Source: Climacium dendroides (Eukaryota; Streptophyta; Bryopsida; Hypnales; Climaciaceae). From it: a stretch of DNA of 64,000 nt. The notes below the pieces were generated by a model. That model saw only the letters and a program-made list of their open reading frames with translations, did no database searches and was not told where the DNA came from. The position numbers were made by a program, and so were the translations under genes. Where the stretch lies: positions 1,401,501-1,465,500 of the forward strand of contig OX467083.1 in assembly GCA_950106755.1 (NCBI GenBank), written 5' to 3'. Below are positions 35,126 to 48,015 of this stretch, piece by piece. The stretch's first letter is position 1. Each line of letters begins with the position of its first letter.

Positions 35126-37124
35126 ACCTTTGCTTCAAGTTGCCCTCCAAATTCCAAGGCAGTTTAGGCAGCTAGTTGTTGGCTAACTTAACCCTAACCC
35201 TACTAACTCTAATATTTACTATTAACCAACCGGTTATCAACTGGCCACTATCAAAACAACTAATACAAAGCTTCTAACACTAAGCTTCAAATACTAAATT
35301 TCAAACACCAAGCTACTAATACAAACAACCACAAACTCCAAGCACCTTTTCACTAAGAAATAAAAACATAATTTCAACTACTAGATGGCCCATATCACAA
35401 CATTGTCAAATTTAGGTGTAGCTACATCAGTATTATTTGTTAGTACACCTAGAGTCAATAATTTAAAAATTCTAAACTTATTCACACAATGGCTAGATAA
35501 TGCATACTAAAGAGTTTTGAAATCCTCTTTCAATTGCCAATAATTATATTATTTATGTTGAATGATAATAAATATATTTAATTGTAATTAAATGGTAATT
35601 ATAAGTGTGTATAGATTAATCCCTTGAAGACCAACGGATAGTTCAAATAGTAGAGATATAAGATAAAATGCAACATTAAATAGTAATTTTAAACAAAAAT
35701 TATAAAATATGATTCATAGATCATACATGTCCAATTAAATCAAATACTACAAAACCAATATTTTGTATTAACTTTGAAACCAAAAAATAATTTTTTGAAT
35801 AGAAGTGACTATAGTTTTAATATTTGTAATTTTTACAAGATTTTCTCTATATAATCTAAAATGTTAACTCTAGTTGTAAAGATTTTTATTAATCTTATTT
35901 ATTAAAGTCAATTATAAAGGGCCATTTATTGAACTAAAAAAAAGTTAGTTTTTGAGAAAACTCCAAAATCACTTTATCAACATAGTTGTATATTTTTGTA
36001 GCTACAACAATAAACTCTTAAAGACATTTATAATCCATCTAATATACACTTGGGCTCTAGTGGTTAAAAGTCAATTTTATAAATTATCTAATTAACTTGT
36101 ACAATACTTTGGCTACTTCAAGCCAAAAAATTGTCCCAAAATATATTTTTTGAATTATTTTTTATTTTTTATTTACATTAATTTGAAATGAATTAAATTT
36201 TAGGATTTTTAATTATATTTTTAGTTAATTTTTTGATATTTAAAGAATAAAATTCACCAATTGCAAAACTATATTGTTGTAACTTAAAAACAAGTTTTTT
36301 TCAACACATCTCAAAGATGGAGTTTCATCTTTCAAACTTTTTATTAAATTTTTTTGATATCCTACAACCTAATTTAAAAAAATATATCATGGTGTGGAAA
36401 CAAATTGAGAATTTATGAAATAAATTAAGAATAAATACTTTGTATTGAATATTTAATCTTTCTGAATTTTAGGTTAAACAAATGGAAAAGAATGCTACTT
36501 GATTTGCTATAACTCAAAATTCTAATTGAAAATTTGTTAACTTTGATTTTGAGATACATTATAGTACACAATCTATATCTAGTGCTTTTATTTTTTGAGT
36601 ACTATCGCAAATTGAATTCAAAATAGAACTTCAAATGTTAACTTTAAAAAAAGATATCTTGCTTGCCCACAAAATGAAAATTGTTATAAATTTTTCTTCA
36701 TCAATCATAAGAGAACAATTCAAAAGTTTTCCATGTAAAAAAAATGTACATATTTTACAAAAAGGGCCAAACAAATTTAGCTTCTCAAAGTACTTGGGTT
36801 TTTACGAAGCCAAATAAAACTTTATAACTTTTATAAACTTTGTTGGAATTCACATGAAACAAAACTTAACATAAAAAAACAATGATTAGGAGACATTTTA
36901 GAAATACCACAAATAAATACAAATTCAAAGTCATTGTAGCTTGTCCAAATTTTAACAATCCATTTTGGACAATGACAGGATTTAATTAGGAGCTGAAAGT
37001 TTTTCAAATAGAATTGTTCTCAAATTATAGTTGCAAACAAGGATGTTATGGTAACAATCCATTCATGTGGACATAAGAAGGAATATTAAGCAAAAGAGAT
37101 ACAATTCACATAACATAGACAATA
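35126..37124. other. AT-rich intergenic DNA
   Basis: No gene, RNA or bounded repeat is seen in these 2 kb. Confidence 0.4.
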
Positions 37125-37337
37125 AGGTAGGCTCGAAGGTAGGAGCACCCAATGGCGTGACTTTCTACACATGACAATCATTTTAGAACTTAAATGCAGA
37201 AAAATTGTAGATAGCTTATTTTTATTGACTTAAGTAATAAGTTATCTATAGTCTACCTACATTTACATTCTAAAATCATTAGCATACCTACAAAGTCACG
37301 CCATTGGGTACACTTACACCATTGGGTGCTCCTACCT
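37125..37337. mobile_element. Small palindromic MITE with AGGTAGG ends
   Basis: The two halves are inverted copies. AAGGTAGGAGCACCCAATGG at 37136-37155 is matched perfectly by its complement at 37319-37338, and the pairing continues inward through GCGTGACTTT and AATTGTAGATAGC. The right side carries an extra short duplication (CCATTGGGTACACTTACA). TA dinucleotides sit at both outer edges (37123-37124 and 37338-37339), which would fit a mariner-like insertion, but the left end is complicated by a second AAGGTAGG copy. Confidence 0.6.
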
Positions 37338-40300
37338 TATGTATAGTACAATTCAAAGTAGAATTCAAAAGGATCAAATATTGTCTTACTTTTTATTTAT
37401 AATTGTAAATATCTCTAGAATAACTAAACATTTAACTCCTACAATCTAAAGACCATTTTTCCATCAAATTTGATTCAAAACTACCAATTCTATTTGAAAA
37501 TGGAAAAAACTTTAGAAATTGTTTTTATTTACATATTTAACCATTAGACCTTGCATACTAGACTAATAAAAAAACATGAAGAAGAAATTTCATAAACTTT
37601 AAGTACTTGAATTTGACCATGGATTGCAAGATACTTGTGTCTTAAGAAAAGAAAACTATTTTTTTTTGCAACTTACCAAACTAGATTTTAAGGCTTTGAA
37701 TCTTTTTAGCATAATCTTTTTGCACTACAAATATTGAATATAGAATTTTTATGTTGGAAAATTGAATTGTCGGTCTAGAATTTCTTATAAATTAGTTTTA
37801 AGAAAAATTTGACCTTCATTCTTTTAAATTATTAAATATTTCAATTCCATTGTCCATTCCAGGGACAAATTGGATTTTGGGCACATACCTATGGTTTCAA
37901 TTTTGTCATGATTTTTTGAAATTTTTTTTGAAAAAAAAAGAAATTGATTAGATTCATAGGAATATAATTATTTTTTTCAATTGGTGCCCAAAAACAAAAG
38001 TTATGCCCAAATAAGTTCAAAATAAAGGATATCAAGCGGCAAAAAAAATTCAAAAATTTGAAGTTTTTTTTTTAATATTTTTTCTCATAGATTGTATTTT
38101 TGTCTAAATGGAAAACTTTTATTCATTTCATTTGAACAAGTAATGTGAAAATTATGGACAATCTTGTCTTTTGAACAATCTAAGCATCTTCTTGACAAAA
38201 TAACTTATAGGATTCATTTATGAATGCAGTTTTCACAATTTTCCAAAAGAAATTCTTTGACAAGGTTGAATTTTTTTGCTAGAACAATCTCACTGTTGGG
38301 GATTATTGTGTTTGAATCCCATCTTAGAGCTATTAACAATTTAGTATTTCTTTCAATCTTGGACCAAATTCTACTCAACAATTTTTTAAAGAATGAAAAT
38401 CAAGCGGTTATTTTTTGAATTTTTTTTGTAGACTTTCAAATCAATTCTTCAACACAATTTAAAAAAAAAATTTAAAGTCCATAGTGCAAAAACATTCCAC
38501 AAATGGTAGTCAAAGTCATATGAAATTGCAAACTAGTGTTCAAAAAAACATTTCTTTCAACTTTAAATGCTAATATCTCCCAATCCATATGGTCAAACTT
38601 TATGAAAATTTTACCATGTGATCTTGGACAAGTAAAGTACAAGATCTTTTGATTGAATCCCATCACATGAAATTCACCTACTCAACCTCATACTAAACAA
38701 GGTTGTGAACTTCCCTAAGTTCTCGGATTGTAGGAACTCAACCTGTAGCAGTAGCTTGACATGGCAGAGTGATTGCCACATTAGATAATAATAGAATTTT
38801 TTTAAATAATTTTTTTTAATATTTTAATTTTAAAATATTCATTATTATAATCTTTCTTTATTTTGGCTAATAGTGGTTGGTTCTCAACATGGAGAACAAA
38901 CATAAAACAACCTTCCAATGCCTCCTAAAAGATCTAATGATTATTTATCTATTAATAGCATGAGATTGAAGGAAAAACTAAATTGATAATAGGCCTAAGA
39001 TAGAATTCATTTACAATAATTCCAATGGTGAGATTGTTTTAGCAAACAAACTAAAAACTTGTAGAATTTTTTTGTTAAAAAAATAAAAAAAATATTTATA
39101 AAATGAATTTTAATTTTTTTTTTAAAGAAGATGGTTAAATTGCATCCAAAACAAGTTTGTCCATGATCTTTTCATTATTAGTCCGAATAAAAATAGTTAA
39201 TTTTTTCTCTTAGTCAACAATTGAAATAACAATTATACATCTAGAAAGCTAATGAACATCCCTATCTTTAAAAAAAATTCAATAAATCACAATCAAAATT
39301 GAGACCTTGGGAACCTACATAAAATCTATATGAAGAATAGAAATTTAAAGGTTAAAGGAAATCTATCATTTTTTCCTTTTATAGTTTCATAAAAAAAAAA
39401 ATTTCAAATTCAAATCATAATTGATGTGTGTTTAACCAATTTCTGAACTTAGGAAGTCCTGCATCACAAATGTGCATCATCTTTGTCAAACCCAACCTAA
39501 ACTTTAAAGTAATTATTCATTTTGGGAATCTAAATTAAACTACTACAAAGAAGTTTGATAAATTATGATTCAACTCTACTTCAAAATCTAGGGAAAAACT
39601 CAATTCAACAAAATACATCAATTGCATGCTTTTGTATATTAGAATCTAATTTTTTTTAAATTTTTAATTCCTTATACTCCAACCTAATTATTTATATTGT
39701 ATTTTTTCTTTGACCTCATACAAATAAGTAAATTTAATAATCAATGGCCAATGCATCCTATCTTTGTTTTATTTTCTTTAATTTCCTGCAAATAAGTATA
39801 ATAATAATCAATGGCCAATACATCCTATATTTACATGCTAATTATGACCTTATAGAATCCAATTTTTCATCAATTCAAACATTAGAGGTGCTTATTATGA
39901 ATTATAAAGGTTGGATATTGATGGTAAGTTCATTCAATATGAAAATTCTATGAGTAACAACATAAAATATATCTCGTTGTACTAGTTACAAATTTAGAAA
40001 TCCAAATGAATTGTCAATTTAAAAGCCCTTGGAATAAAATAGGTACAAGAATCTTTCTTAATTCATTTATGATTTAAAGACAAATATTGAACAAATAAAA
40101 TATGAAACTTAATACGACTTTATATATATATAATACTTTTTTTTTAAAAATGTACCAATATGTTGTGGACAATTACAATTACAAAGTTGTAGTAATTTAC
40201 CTTAACATTTTTGATGAACCATAGAAATTTACAACCTCACAAATTTATTTGAACTACATTAATTTATGATGTAGTTGTTGCAATTGAACAATGATAGTAC

Positions 40301-40544
40301 ATGGTGACTTCCATGTGGACAAGTAAATGTTATTTTTGGTTTTGGATTGTCCCACGAAGTTATTTTGAAGTGAAGAAGTTTGAATGGAATCTTACCTAAA
40401 AGACAAGCTATCATCTCAAAAGCAATAGCCACAAGTTTATGGTCAATTGGGAGAGAAATAAAATAAAAATGAAGGGTCTAGCTAAGGAAGTCCATCATAT
40501 GTAGGTACAAATGCGAAAACAAATACATACACATGTTTGGATGC
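37338..40544. other. Decayed TTAA-family fragments and other dispersed repeats
   Basis: From about 37440 to 37800 runs a diverged left-half sequence of the TTAA MITE family in forward orientation. From about 37860 to 38680 runs a second copy inverted (GGACAAATTGGATTTTGGGC is the complement of the copy-1 right end). Neither has intact ends. From 38690 to 38945 lies a dispersed repeat also found at 58.9-59.2 kb. AATGGTGAGATTGTTTTAGC near 39030 is another scrap of the TTAA family. No gene is present. Confidence 0.5.
38690..38945. repeat. Dispersed repeat, copy 1
   Basis: It shares with 58930-59160 a series of words in the same order: GGATTGTRGGAAYTC, TGGC..AGTGATTGCCA, CATTAGATAATAATA, then a T/A block, then CATGRRGAAYARRC and AACRGCCTTCYAATG. 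This is an old interspersed repeat of unknown class. Confidence 0.5.
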
Positions 40545-40564
40545 ATATATATATATATATATAT
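40545..40564. repeat. AT dinucleotide microsatellite
   Basis: Ten AT repeats, directly at the 5' edge of the first Helitron-like copy. Confidence 0.9.
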
Positions 40565-41412
40565 CATACTACTAAATTCATAAGTCCCTCTGTAATATCA
40601 CAAAGGCTACCACTAATATTAGGGGCTCGTACTTGCTATGCTATGCATTCATTGTATTACATATTAGTAAAATTTTGATATATTTGAATAGAATGCATGA
40701 TAATGATTATGATAAGTCTTTAAAATAATTATTTTAATTATTTTATAAAAATATTTCCAATCATGCATACATAGAAATCATATTTTCACACAATGTGATA
40801 TTACTGAAATAGAGTAGCAGTTTACAATCACCTCTATAATATCACTTTTTACAAAGGGAAAATTATAAAGATAATATAATTGTTGCAATTGAGGTGATAT
40901 TAAAGAGGATCAATATGATAGCAATTCCATCGCTTTTTTTGGCTTTATACTTCTTTTGCATTTCTATGATTTTGTGCTTTTGTGAGCTTTGAGCTTCTAA
41001 TTTCAATTTTCTATTGCTACTACCAAATGATTTGAGAAATTTATTAGATTGAACCAATTTTGGATTTCACAACAATGAAATTGTTCACAAAGCTTTTGAG
41101 ATTTACAAGTTTTTCCTTGAAATTCTTCTATTTGGGTTGCCATTGTTTGTAACAATTGAGTCAAATTTCTAATGCATTTAATGTATGTGTATCTTTTACC
41201 ATATTCATCATTGCATGTATATCATTCATCATTCATTAAATTTCTATTGTTTATTTCAATATATGTTTATTTATTAAAAAAATTATATGAAGATTTTAGT
41301 AATTTTTATTTGAAGATTTATTGAAATTCTTGCTTTGCATTCTATCTAATACATAAAAATTCTAATGAAATTCTAATGGTGAATGCGTAGCATAGCAAGC
41401 GCCAACCGCTAG
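40564..41412 (+). mobile_element. Helitron-like element, full-length copy (849 bp)
   Basis: The 5' end is TCATACTACTAAATTCATAA, close to the TCTMTACTA-type start of plant Helitrons. The 3' end is GCGTAGCATAGCAAGCGCCA followed by ACCGCTAG, ending in CTAG as Helitrons end in CTRR. It sits between A (40563) and T (41413), as expected for insertion without target duplication. There is no Rep/helicase frame, so it is non-autonomous. About 55 bp inside the 5' end is an inverted copy of the 3' terminus (GCTCGTACTTGCTATGCTAT), so the element also has subterminal inverted repeats. Internal words TAATATCAC and GTGATATTA repeat several times. Confidence 0.65.
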
Positions 41413-41423
41413 TAGTCATACTA

Positions 41424-42104
41424 TCATACTACTAAAATCATAAGTCCCTCCGTAATATCACAAATGCTACCATTAATACTAGGGGCTTGTGCTTGCTATG
41501 CTACGCATTCATTGTATCACATATTAGTAAAAATTTGATATATTTGAATAGAATACATGATAATGATTTCAATAAGTCTTTAAAATAATTATTTTAATTA
41601 TTTTATAAAAATAATTCCAATCATGCATACATAAAAATCATATTTTCATACAATGTGATATTATTGAAATAGAATAGTAGTTCACAATCACCTTTGTAAT
41701 ATCACTTTTTACAAAGGATGATATTATAGAAATAATATAGTCGTTGCAATTGAGGTGATATTAAAGAGGATCAATATGGTGATATTATAAAGGTAGCAAT
41801 TCCATTGGTTTTCTTGGCTTTATATTTCTTTTGCATTTCTATAATTTTATGTTTTTGTGAGCTTTGAACTTCTGATTTCAATTTTCTATTGCTACTACCA
41901 AATGATTTGAGAAATTTCTTAGATTGAACCGATTTTGGATTTCACAACAATTAAATTGTTCACAAAGCTTTTGAGATTTACAAGTTTTTCCTTGAAATTC
42001 TTCTATTTGGGTTGCCATTGTTTATAACAATTGAGTCAAATTTCTAATGCATTCTGATGTATATGTATCTTCTACTCTATTCATCATTGCATGTATTTCA
42101 TTCA
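41424..42104 (+). mobile_element. Helitron-like element, second tandem copy, 3' truncated
   Basis: It starts TCATACTACTAAAATCATAA just 11 bp after the first copy ends. It follows that copy closely, with a small extra segment near 41775-41795 (TATGGTGATATTATAAAGG), then stops before the 3' terminus where the third copy begins. Confidence 0.65.
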
Positions 42105-42537
42105 TCATACTACTAAAATCATAAGTCCCTTTGTAATATCACAAATGCTACCATTAATACTAGGGGCTTGTGCTTGCTATGCTACGCATTCATTGTATCA
42201 CATATTAGTAAAAAATTTAATATATTTGAATAGAATGCATGATAATGATTTCAATAAATCTTTAAAATAATTATTTTAAATATTTTATAAAAATAATTCC
42301 AATCATGCATACATAGAAATCGTATTTTCACACAATGTGATATTACAGAAATAGAGTAGTAGTTTGCAATCTCTTCTGTAATATCACTTATTACAAAGGG
42401 TGATATTATAGAAATAATATAGTTGTTGCAATTAAGGTGATATTAAAGAGGATCCATAGGATGATATTATAGAGGTAGCAAATCCATTGAAGATTTATTG
42501 AAATTTTTGTTCTGCATTCTATCTAATACATAAAAAA
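42105..42537 (+). mobile_element. Helitron-like element, third tandem copy, internally deleted
   Basis: It again starts TCATACTACTAAAATCATAA after an A. The middle present in the other copies is missing: sequence jumps from AGGTAGCAAATCCATTG to GAAGATTTATTGAAATTTTT, and the 3' terminus is absent. Confidence 0.6.
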
Positions 42538-44701
42538 TTGGACAAGGGTACTTGGCTTCAAGATTGTTGATTGAGGCCTAGGTACAAGATTGAATATCCA
42601 CTCAAAGAAATTATATCAATGTTTGGTATTTGTTTAAATACAAGCAATGCTGTTCAACGAAAACTCATCTTTGCTTCTAATGGATTGAGGGTACATTTCA
42701 GCAATATTGTCCTAAGCTTTCAATTTTTTAGTGGATTGAATAAAAATGATATAAAATCTTTTTTTAATGAAATATTACTACACAAAAGTTGTATATAATA
42801 CTTTGTGAATGGATAGGATAAAATTTTGACCATTTGTTTTTGAAGTTTTTTCCACCTATTGAACAAGATCTAATGACTTTGATTATCTTGAAGTAAGATT
42901 TTTGCATTACTCACACATGTATTTTTCATTTTTTAGCATTGACTATAGAATTTGATTATTTATATGCATGCCAAATTTGAAAAGTTAATAAAAGAATGTA
43001 ACACATTTGAAATAATGTCACAATAGAAAGAGGTCAAAAAAATTGCCAATATACTAAATTTCTTTTAAGTTTCAAAAAGTGTTTCAAATCAAACTACACA
43101 AAATTGTATAAAGAATTGTATAAGATTATTGTAGGCATTTTTAGTTTTATTTTTAAAAATTTTGACTCTATAGATTGCAAGAGTATAGTGTTTGAATATA
43201 AGTGAAGCAATTATCTTCAATACTAACACAATCATGTGTTTAGTTCTAACTACCATCGAGTGCATTTTTTGACAATTGTATTTTGTAACATGGTGATTAT
43301 AGTGCTTTACAAAAGTGCATTAGTCTTAAGAACATATGTATTCAAATAGGTATAGCGCAACTGAGTGTGAAAATTATAAAAGTGTAACAAAATAATCCTT
43401 TAGAATGTGAGGTATTGCATAATTCTACAAACATTTGAAGCACAATGCAATAATTGGTCAAAAATCAATGAATCTCAAAGTTTACATCCCTACAAACTTA
43501 ATTTTGAACATTTTTTTTCATGTGCTTAAATAATAATTTAAAATTTCTTTTCAATATTACAAAATAATCCATTTATTCTAGCAAGTTGATATACATTGTA
43601 TTATACTCACATTTATAAAATTAAATTGTTATAATTTGACCATTATATATTTGAAATATATTTAAAATATAAAAAATACATTTGATACTTGTATATATGA
43701 AATTTTAAGACTTTAGATTGAATTGGAGTTAGGATCTATAGGCAATCCTAGGTAATTTATAAGTTGAACCTATATAAATCTATATAAATTGCTACTAGAT
43801 TGAATTGCAATTTTTTTGATATAAATTTCATACAATGAACCCATTAATAACTAATTAGATATATATTTTGCAATCAATCCTTTAGTTTTCATCATTGAAA
43901 TTTAATAGTGATGCTACTTTTCAAGAATGTCAACTTTGTTGCACATTGAATAATTTCTAATGATCTTCAATATTTATGTACATACATCAATAAGTGTCTC
44001 AAGAATCTTGGTTGAATAATTTATTTGAATTGTTTTACAAAAGATGTGGTCAAAATCACCAAAAATAAATTAGTACATGCCTAAAAACAATTGAATAGTG
44101 AGTTTTTGTCAAAACAATGAATTAATTAATAAATACATTGCTTCACCAAAATATTAGTGATTGCTATTTCAACATTGATTCAAAAATCAAGCAAAAGGAT
44201 CTTATTGGAAGTACTTTGTTCAATTCTCATAAACAACATCATTGCACATACCATCATTTGTGCTTTCTTATCATATTGTGGTGGACTCTCTAAACTAAAC
44301 AGAAGCACGCTTTGCCTTTAGAATCAAAGAAGTTTGAGTAGCTCTTTTATTCTAAAAATGAGCAATGTTATAAATGCAATTATAATGTAGCTACTTGTTT
44401 ACCTTATTACTATATTTATTGTGGATTTTCAAACAAATGAATTTCAAATATGTTATTATATTTGTGGTAAGTTCTTAAACAAATGAGTTCTTTTTAAGTT
44501 ATCATATTTGTTGTGTGTTTTGAAACAAATTAAATCTTAATATATTATCAAATTATTTGTGAATTTTCAAACAAATGAATTCGTAATTTCAATGGAGCCT
44601 ATTTTAAAAGAAATAATAGCATCTCATATGATGGGGAGAGACATATCCTTTTTTTATAACAACGAGTTGCTTTAAAATTATGATTCCATCCTTTTAAATC
44701 T
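42538..44701. other. AT-rich intergenic DNA
   Basis: No gene or bounded repeat recognised. The 75-codon frame at 42571-42798 has no motif. Confidence 0.4.
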
Positions 44702-44705
44702 TTAA

Positions 44706-45568
44706 CCCTTAAAGTTCCTAGACTATATTTTCACCAAAAATGCTTTAAAATTGCCATAGTACAAATACCAAATTTTAGAAAGAGAACATTTTTATGCATA
44801 TAGTTTTGGGATCTCTTAGTACAATGGTTTGTAAAGATGTGGAATTTTTTTTGGAAATTTCCATTGAGAGGATTACAAAATATTAACATTTGAATTGACA
44901 AAAGTCATTTTTTGACCTTGCAAAAAACAAGTTAGCTGAACTTTACTAAGTCATATTGGTATGAAAAAATGTCCATGTTGGTGGTGCTTCTTTAAATTCA
45001 TTCTTCAAGGCAAGTTGGCTACATGCTTGAAAAGTTTTGAACCATTTGGAATTATACAATATATAGGAAAAAAATAGTAAGGAAGAAAAAAGTAGAAAAT
45101 GATTCAATATACTAAATTGTTAAGAATTTATTTATGTAATTGAAAAATGCCAATCCCAATGGTTGTAATGTTGTAATAAACAATCTACATCCTATTTAGT
45201 TAAGTAAAGGACTTCAAAGTTTATTTTAGAGTAGAAAATCTATGACTACTTACAAACTAAAACTCTTCATAACTTTCATTTCATTCATCAAATTGGAATT
45301 ATTCAAAGCCTTCCACATATATATAAATTTAGAAAAAAAATTCAAATTATTTATTATGATAAAAGTGATTTTTTTAATCTACCTAGATTGCCTAGTCTAA
45401 AAAAATTGCATATCATGCAATAATTTTTTAACCATGTTGTCAAAAGTTATGAAAATGAGCTTTAAAAAAACCCTTGTACACATTTTGTATGAAAATTTCA
45501 CTAAGAAAAAATAAAAATTCCGTTCAAGCTGTCCCAATGCCAAAAATTGCAATTTGGTCCCTCGAGGG
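44706..45568. mobile_element. TTAA-flanked MITE, copy 3 (863 bp)
   Basis: Starts CCCTTAAAGTTCC after TTAA and ends GGTCCCTCGAGGG before TTAA. Its interior (TACCAAATTTTAGRAA, CATGCTTGAAAAGT, AATTATACAATATATAGGAAA, CCAATGGTTGTAATGTTGTA) is closest to copy 5 at 49.6 kb, so the two form a subfamily distinct from copies 1, 2 and 4. Confidence 0.75.
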
Positions 45569-45572
45569 TTAA

Positions 45573-46683
45573 TTGAGAATATTTGATTAAGATCCAACCA
45601 TCCAACATTGAGGTTAAGTTAGAATAATACCAAAGTATATCTTCATTCTAAGAATTACATTGTTCACCACTCTCGTGACTTAGAATTCTATTTCTCACAA
45701 TAAGGATTTGTTTTTATACTACCTAGTCCTCAATTTATTACTATGGACAAGCAAAAAACTTAATTCACAAAAGACCAATTCAATTGCTATATGGACAAAT
45801 TTTGTTTTAGAGTCCAATTTAGCTTTTTTATTTATACTTGAGTTTCTATGTAATAGTTTTGTCTTATAATAGTATGAAATATCAAATGAAAAATTTCTAT
45901 TTGTTACAGTTTGTTAGTAGCCATGATGAATAGTGTGAATTTTTTCAATTAATTTTTCAATTTTTTACATCTACAACATCCTAGGTAATGCCCATCAAGT
46001 CAAAGCAAGACCATCAGCTAAAATTAGCTTTCATATAATTGATCAATACAATTTTAAAAACTCATATGTGAATACATATTTTCTCTATAGATGATGATTT
46101 TTTAAATAATTTTTGGTATAAAAATCAAATAATTGTGATTTTTATGGCATAATATATGCTTAAAATATAAATTAGAACATATATTCAAAATAATTGAGAT
46201 TTGACCTGGATTGACTGAGGTTAGAATGAGAAAAAATATTTAGATCTATAAAATTGAAAGTTAATTTTGAAAATACAATTGAATTACATACCCTATTACA
46301 TGGAGCTTCTAAATGCAATAATTCATTGAGTTTTTGCAATTTTTCAAAGTTTTGAAATACAATAACAAAAATTATAATTTGTTAGGCTTCATTTTCTTAA
46401 AGAATAAATGAAAATCCAAAATAGATACCTTGAAAACTACAATCATGTTTGACCAAGGCACAACTACTATTTCGATGCTCAAAATTTGGAAATTAATTAT
46501 GTTATGCTAAATTTAAAACAAGATTTAAAGCAAGATTTAAAGTAGCTGTAATAGTAAGCCAAATAAACCTTCTACAAGTAGTTCATTAGATTAACAACAT
46601 TTGTTGAAAATTATTTTTGTTGAGGCCACTAAAAACTTGCTTGTGGTTTGTTGGAGGATAAATCACCAAGTCGCATTGGTGGG
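45573..46683. other. AT-rich intergenic DNA
   Basis: No gene or clear repeat seen. Confidence 0.4.
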
Positions 46684-47246
46684 CTTGGGGGGTGCACTTA
46701 GTTCTACTACAACAAACCATATTTGAACAAGTGGTTTCTAATAAACTATAAATTTAACTTCAAATTTTGAAAATCGTTTACTAATGACTATAGGATTTTA
46801 CTCCCAAAATTTCAAACTCAAATAAAATATGGAATGATTTCTAAAAGTGGTTAAAAATGCACTAAAATGGCATGTTTTTTAACTCAAATATTTTTAAAGA
46901 ACACATTTAGATGACCATTGCATCAATATCCAACTCAAAATGGGCTTTCAATATAGAGTTATTTTTAGGAATTTTTAGTTCATTTTTTAGACAATTTTTT
47001 CTTATATAATATAGGAGTGTGAAAGTTATTTTTCAGTTCTACAGTGTATCTTTTTACTTCAAAAATTTGTAACTAATTATTATTAACAAATAAAAATATC
47101 AATAATTCGAAACATAAACTTTTAAAGTAGAAAACCCTATTCATATTTTTTTCATTTCATTTTATTTAAAATTCAAAAAGTATATAGGGGGTCCAAAGTT
47201 TTGTTTGCACATGGTTTTTAATGGACACTCTAAGTGACCCCCCAAG
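46684..47246. mobile_element. hAT-like MITE, copy 2, inverted relative to copy 1 (563 bp)
   Basis: Ends CTTGGGGGGTGCACTTAG and, on the complement of the right side, CTTGGGGGGTCACTTAG. Flanks TTGGTGGG (46676-46683) and TTTGTGGG (47247-47254) are an 8-bp target duplication with one mismatch. The interior (GATGACCATTGCAT, TTTCAATATAGAGTTATTTT, TTTGTAACTAATTATTATTA) is the reverse complement of copy 1 at 24.2 kb. Confidence 0.65.
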
Positions 47247-47339
47247 TTTGTGGGACAAACAAAAAAAAATTTGCAATGAAATCGTAATCCTATATTTTGC
47301 CAATACTATTATTTTATAATTCAAGTAGTGTTGGCAATG

Positions 47340-48010
47340 CTATTATTCCACTTTCTTCTATTGTAATGGACAAATGATTCTTGTAACCTTCGAAGAATGC
47401 TTATATCAAAAAGTGGTTGATGGGTGACTTTGAAGATTCTTATAGAATAAAACATATATCTATTAGTCCATAGTATTTTAGTGATAAGTTTTCTTCTTTT
47501 AGAATTAATTCAATAAGGATGGTGCAACCAAAAAAATATTGGTGGATGATTTTTCCAAATTATTGTAGAAATGAAAAATGCACCTTATTGGTCCCCTAAA
47601 TCACATTGTTTTTGGCAAAAATATCTCGGTGATAAGTCTTGTTCTTTTGGGGTAGACCCAAGGGTAAACCATGGAAAGACATTGTAGCCTAAAAGGTTCA
47701 ATGGATGGCTTCGTTGTAGAAAGAAAAAACACACACCAATTGGTTCAATAACTAGAGTATTTTGGTGACTACCTTGGTCATGGGGGGTGCTTCTTTCCAA
47801 GGTTGATCCTCCACAACTTAAAGGCCCAAAAGTGACCAATGGATGACTTTTTAGGTTACTAAAAAAATGCACTTGTTGGTCCTAATGGGAATAATTTTTG
47901 AGTGACATAATGATAGCGAGTCTCATCCTTTTAGGATTAACCTTGGAACATTGGCTTAGTCATTGTGGAAACCAATCTTTTTGATACTGTGTGAATCATT
48001 TGCCAAGACT
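47340..48010. repeat. Old tandem array, unit about 115-140 bp
   Basis: Four or five strongly diverged units share in order TGGRTGACTTT, GTAGAAA, GCACYTTATTGGTCC, TTTTGGTGAYAA, CTTYTTTTAGGATTAA. The 95-codon minus-strand frame at 47585-47872 is a by-product. Confidence 0.5.
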
Positions 48011-48015
48011 ATTAA

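Noticed and set aside
34933..35186. Charged and Phe/Ser-rich frames on both strands
   Set aside because: Both come from a GA-rich low-complexity tract.
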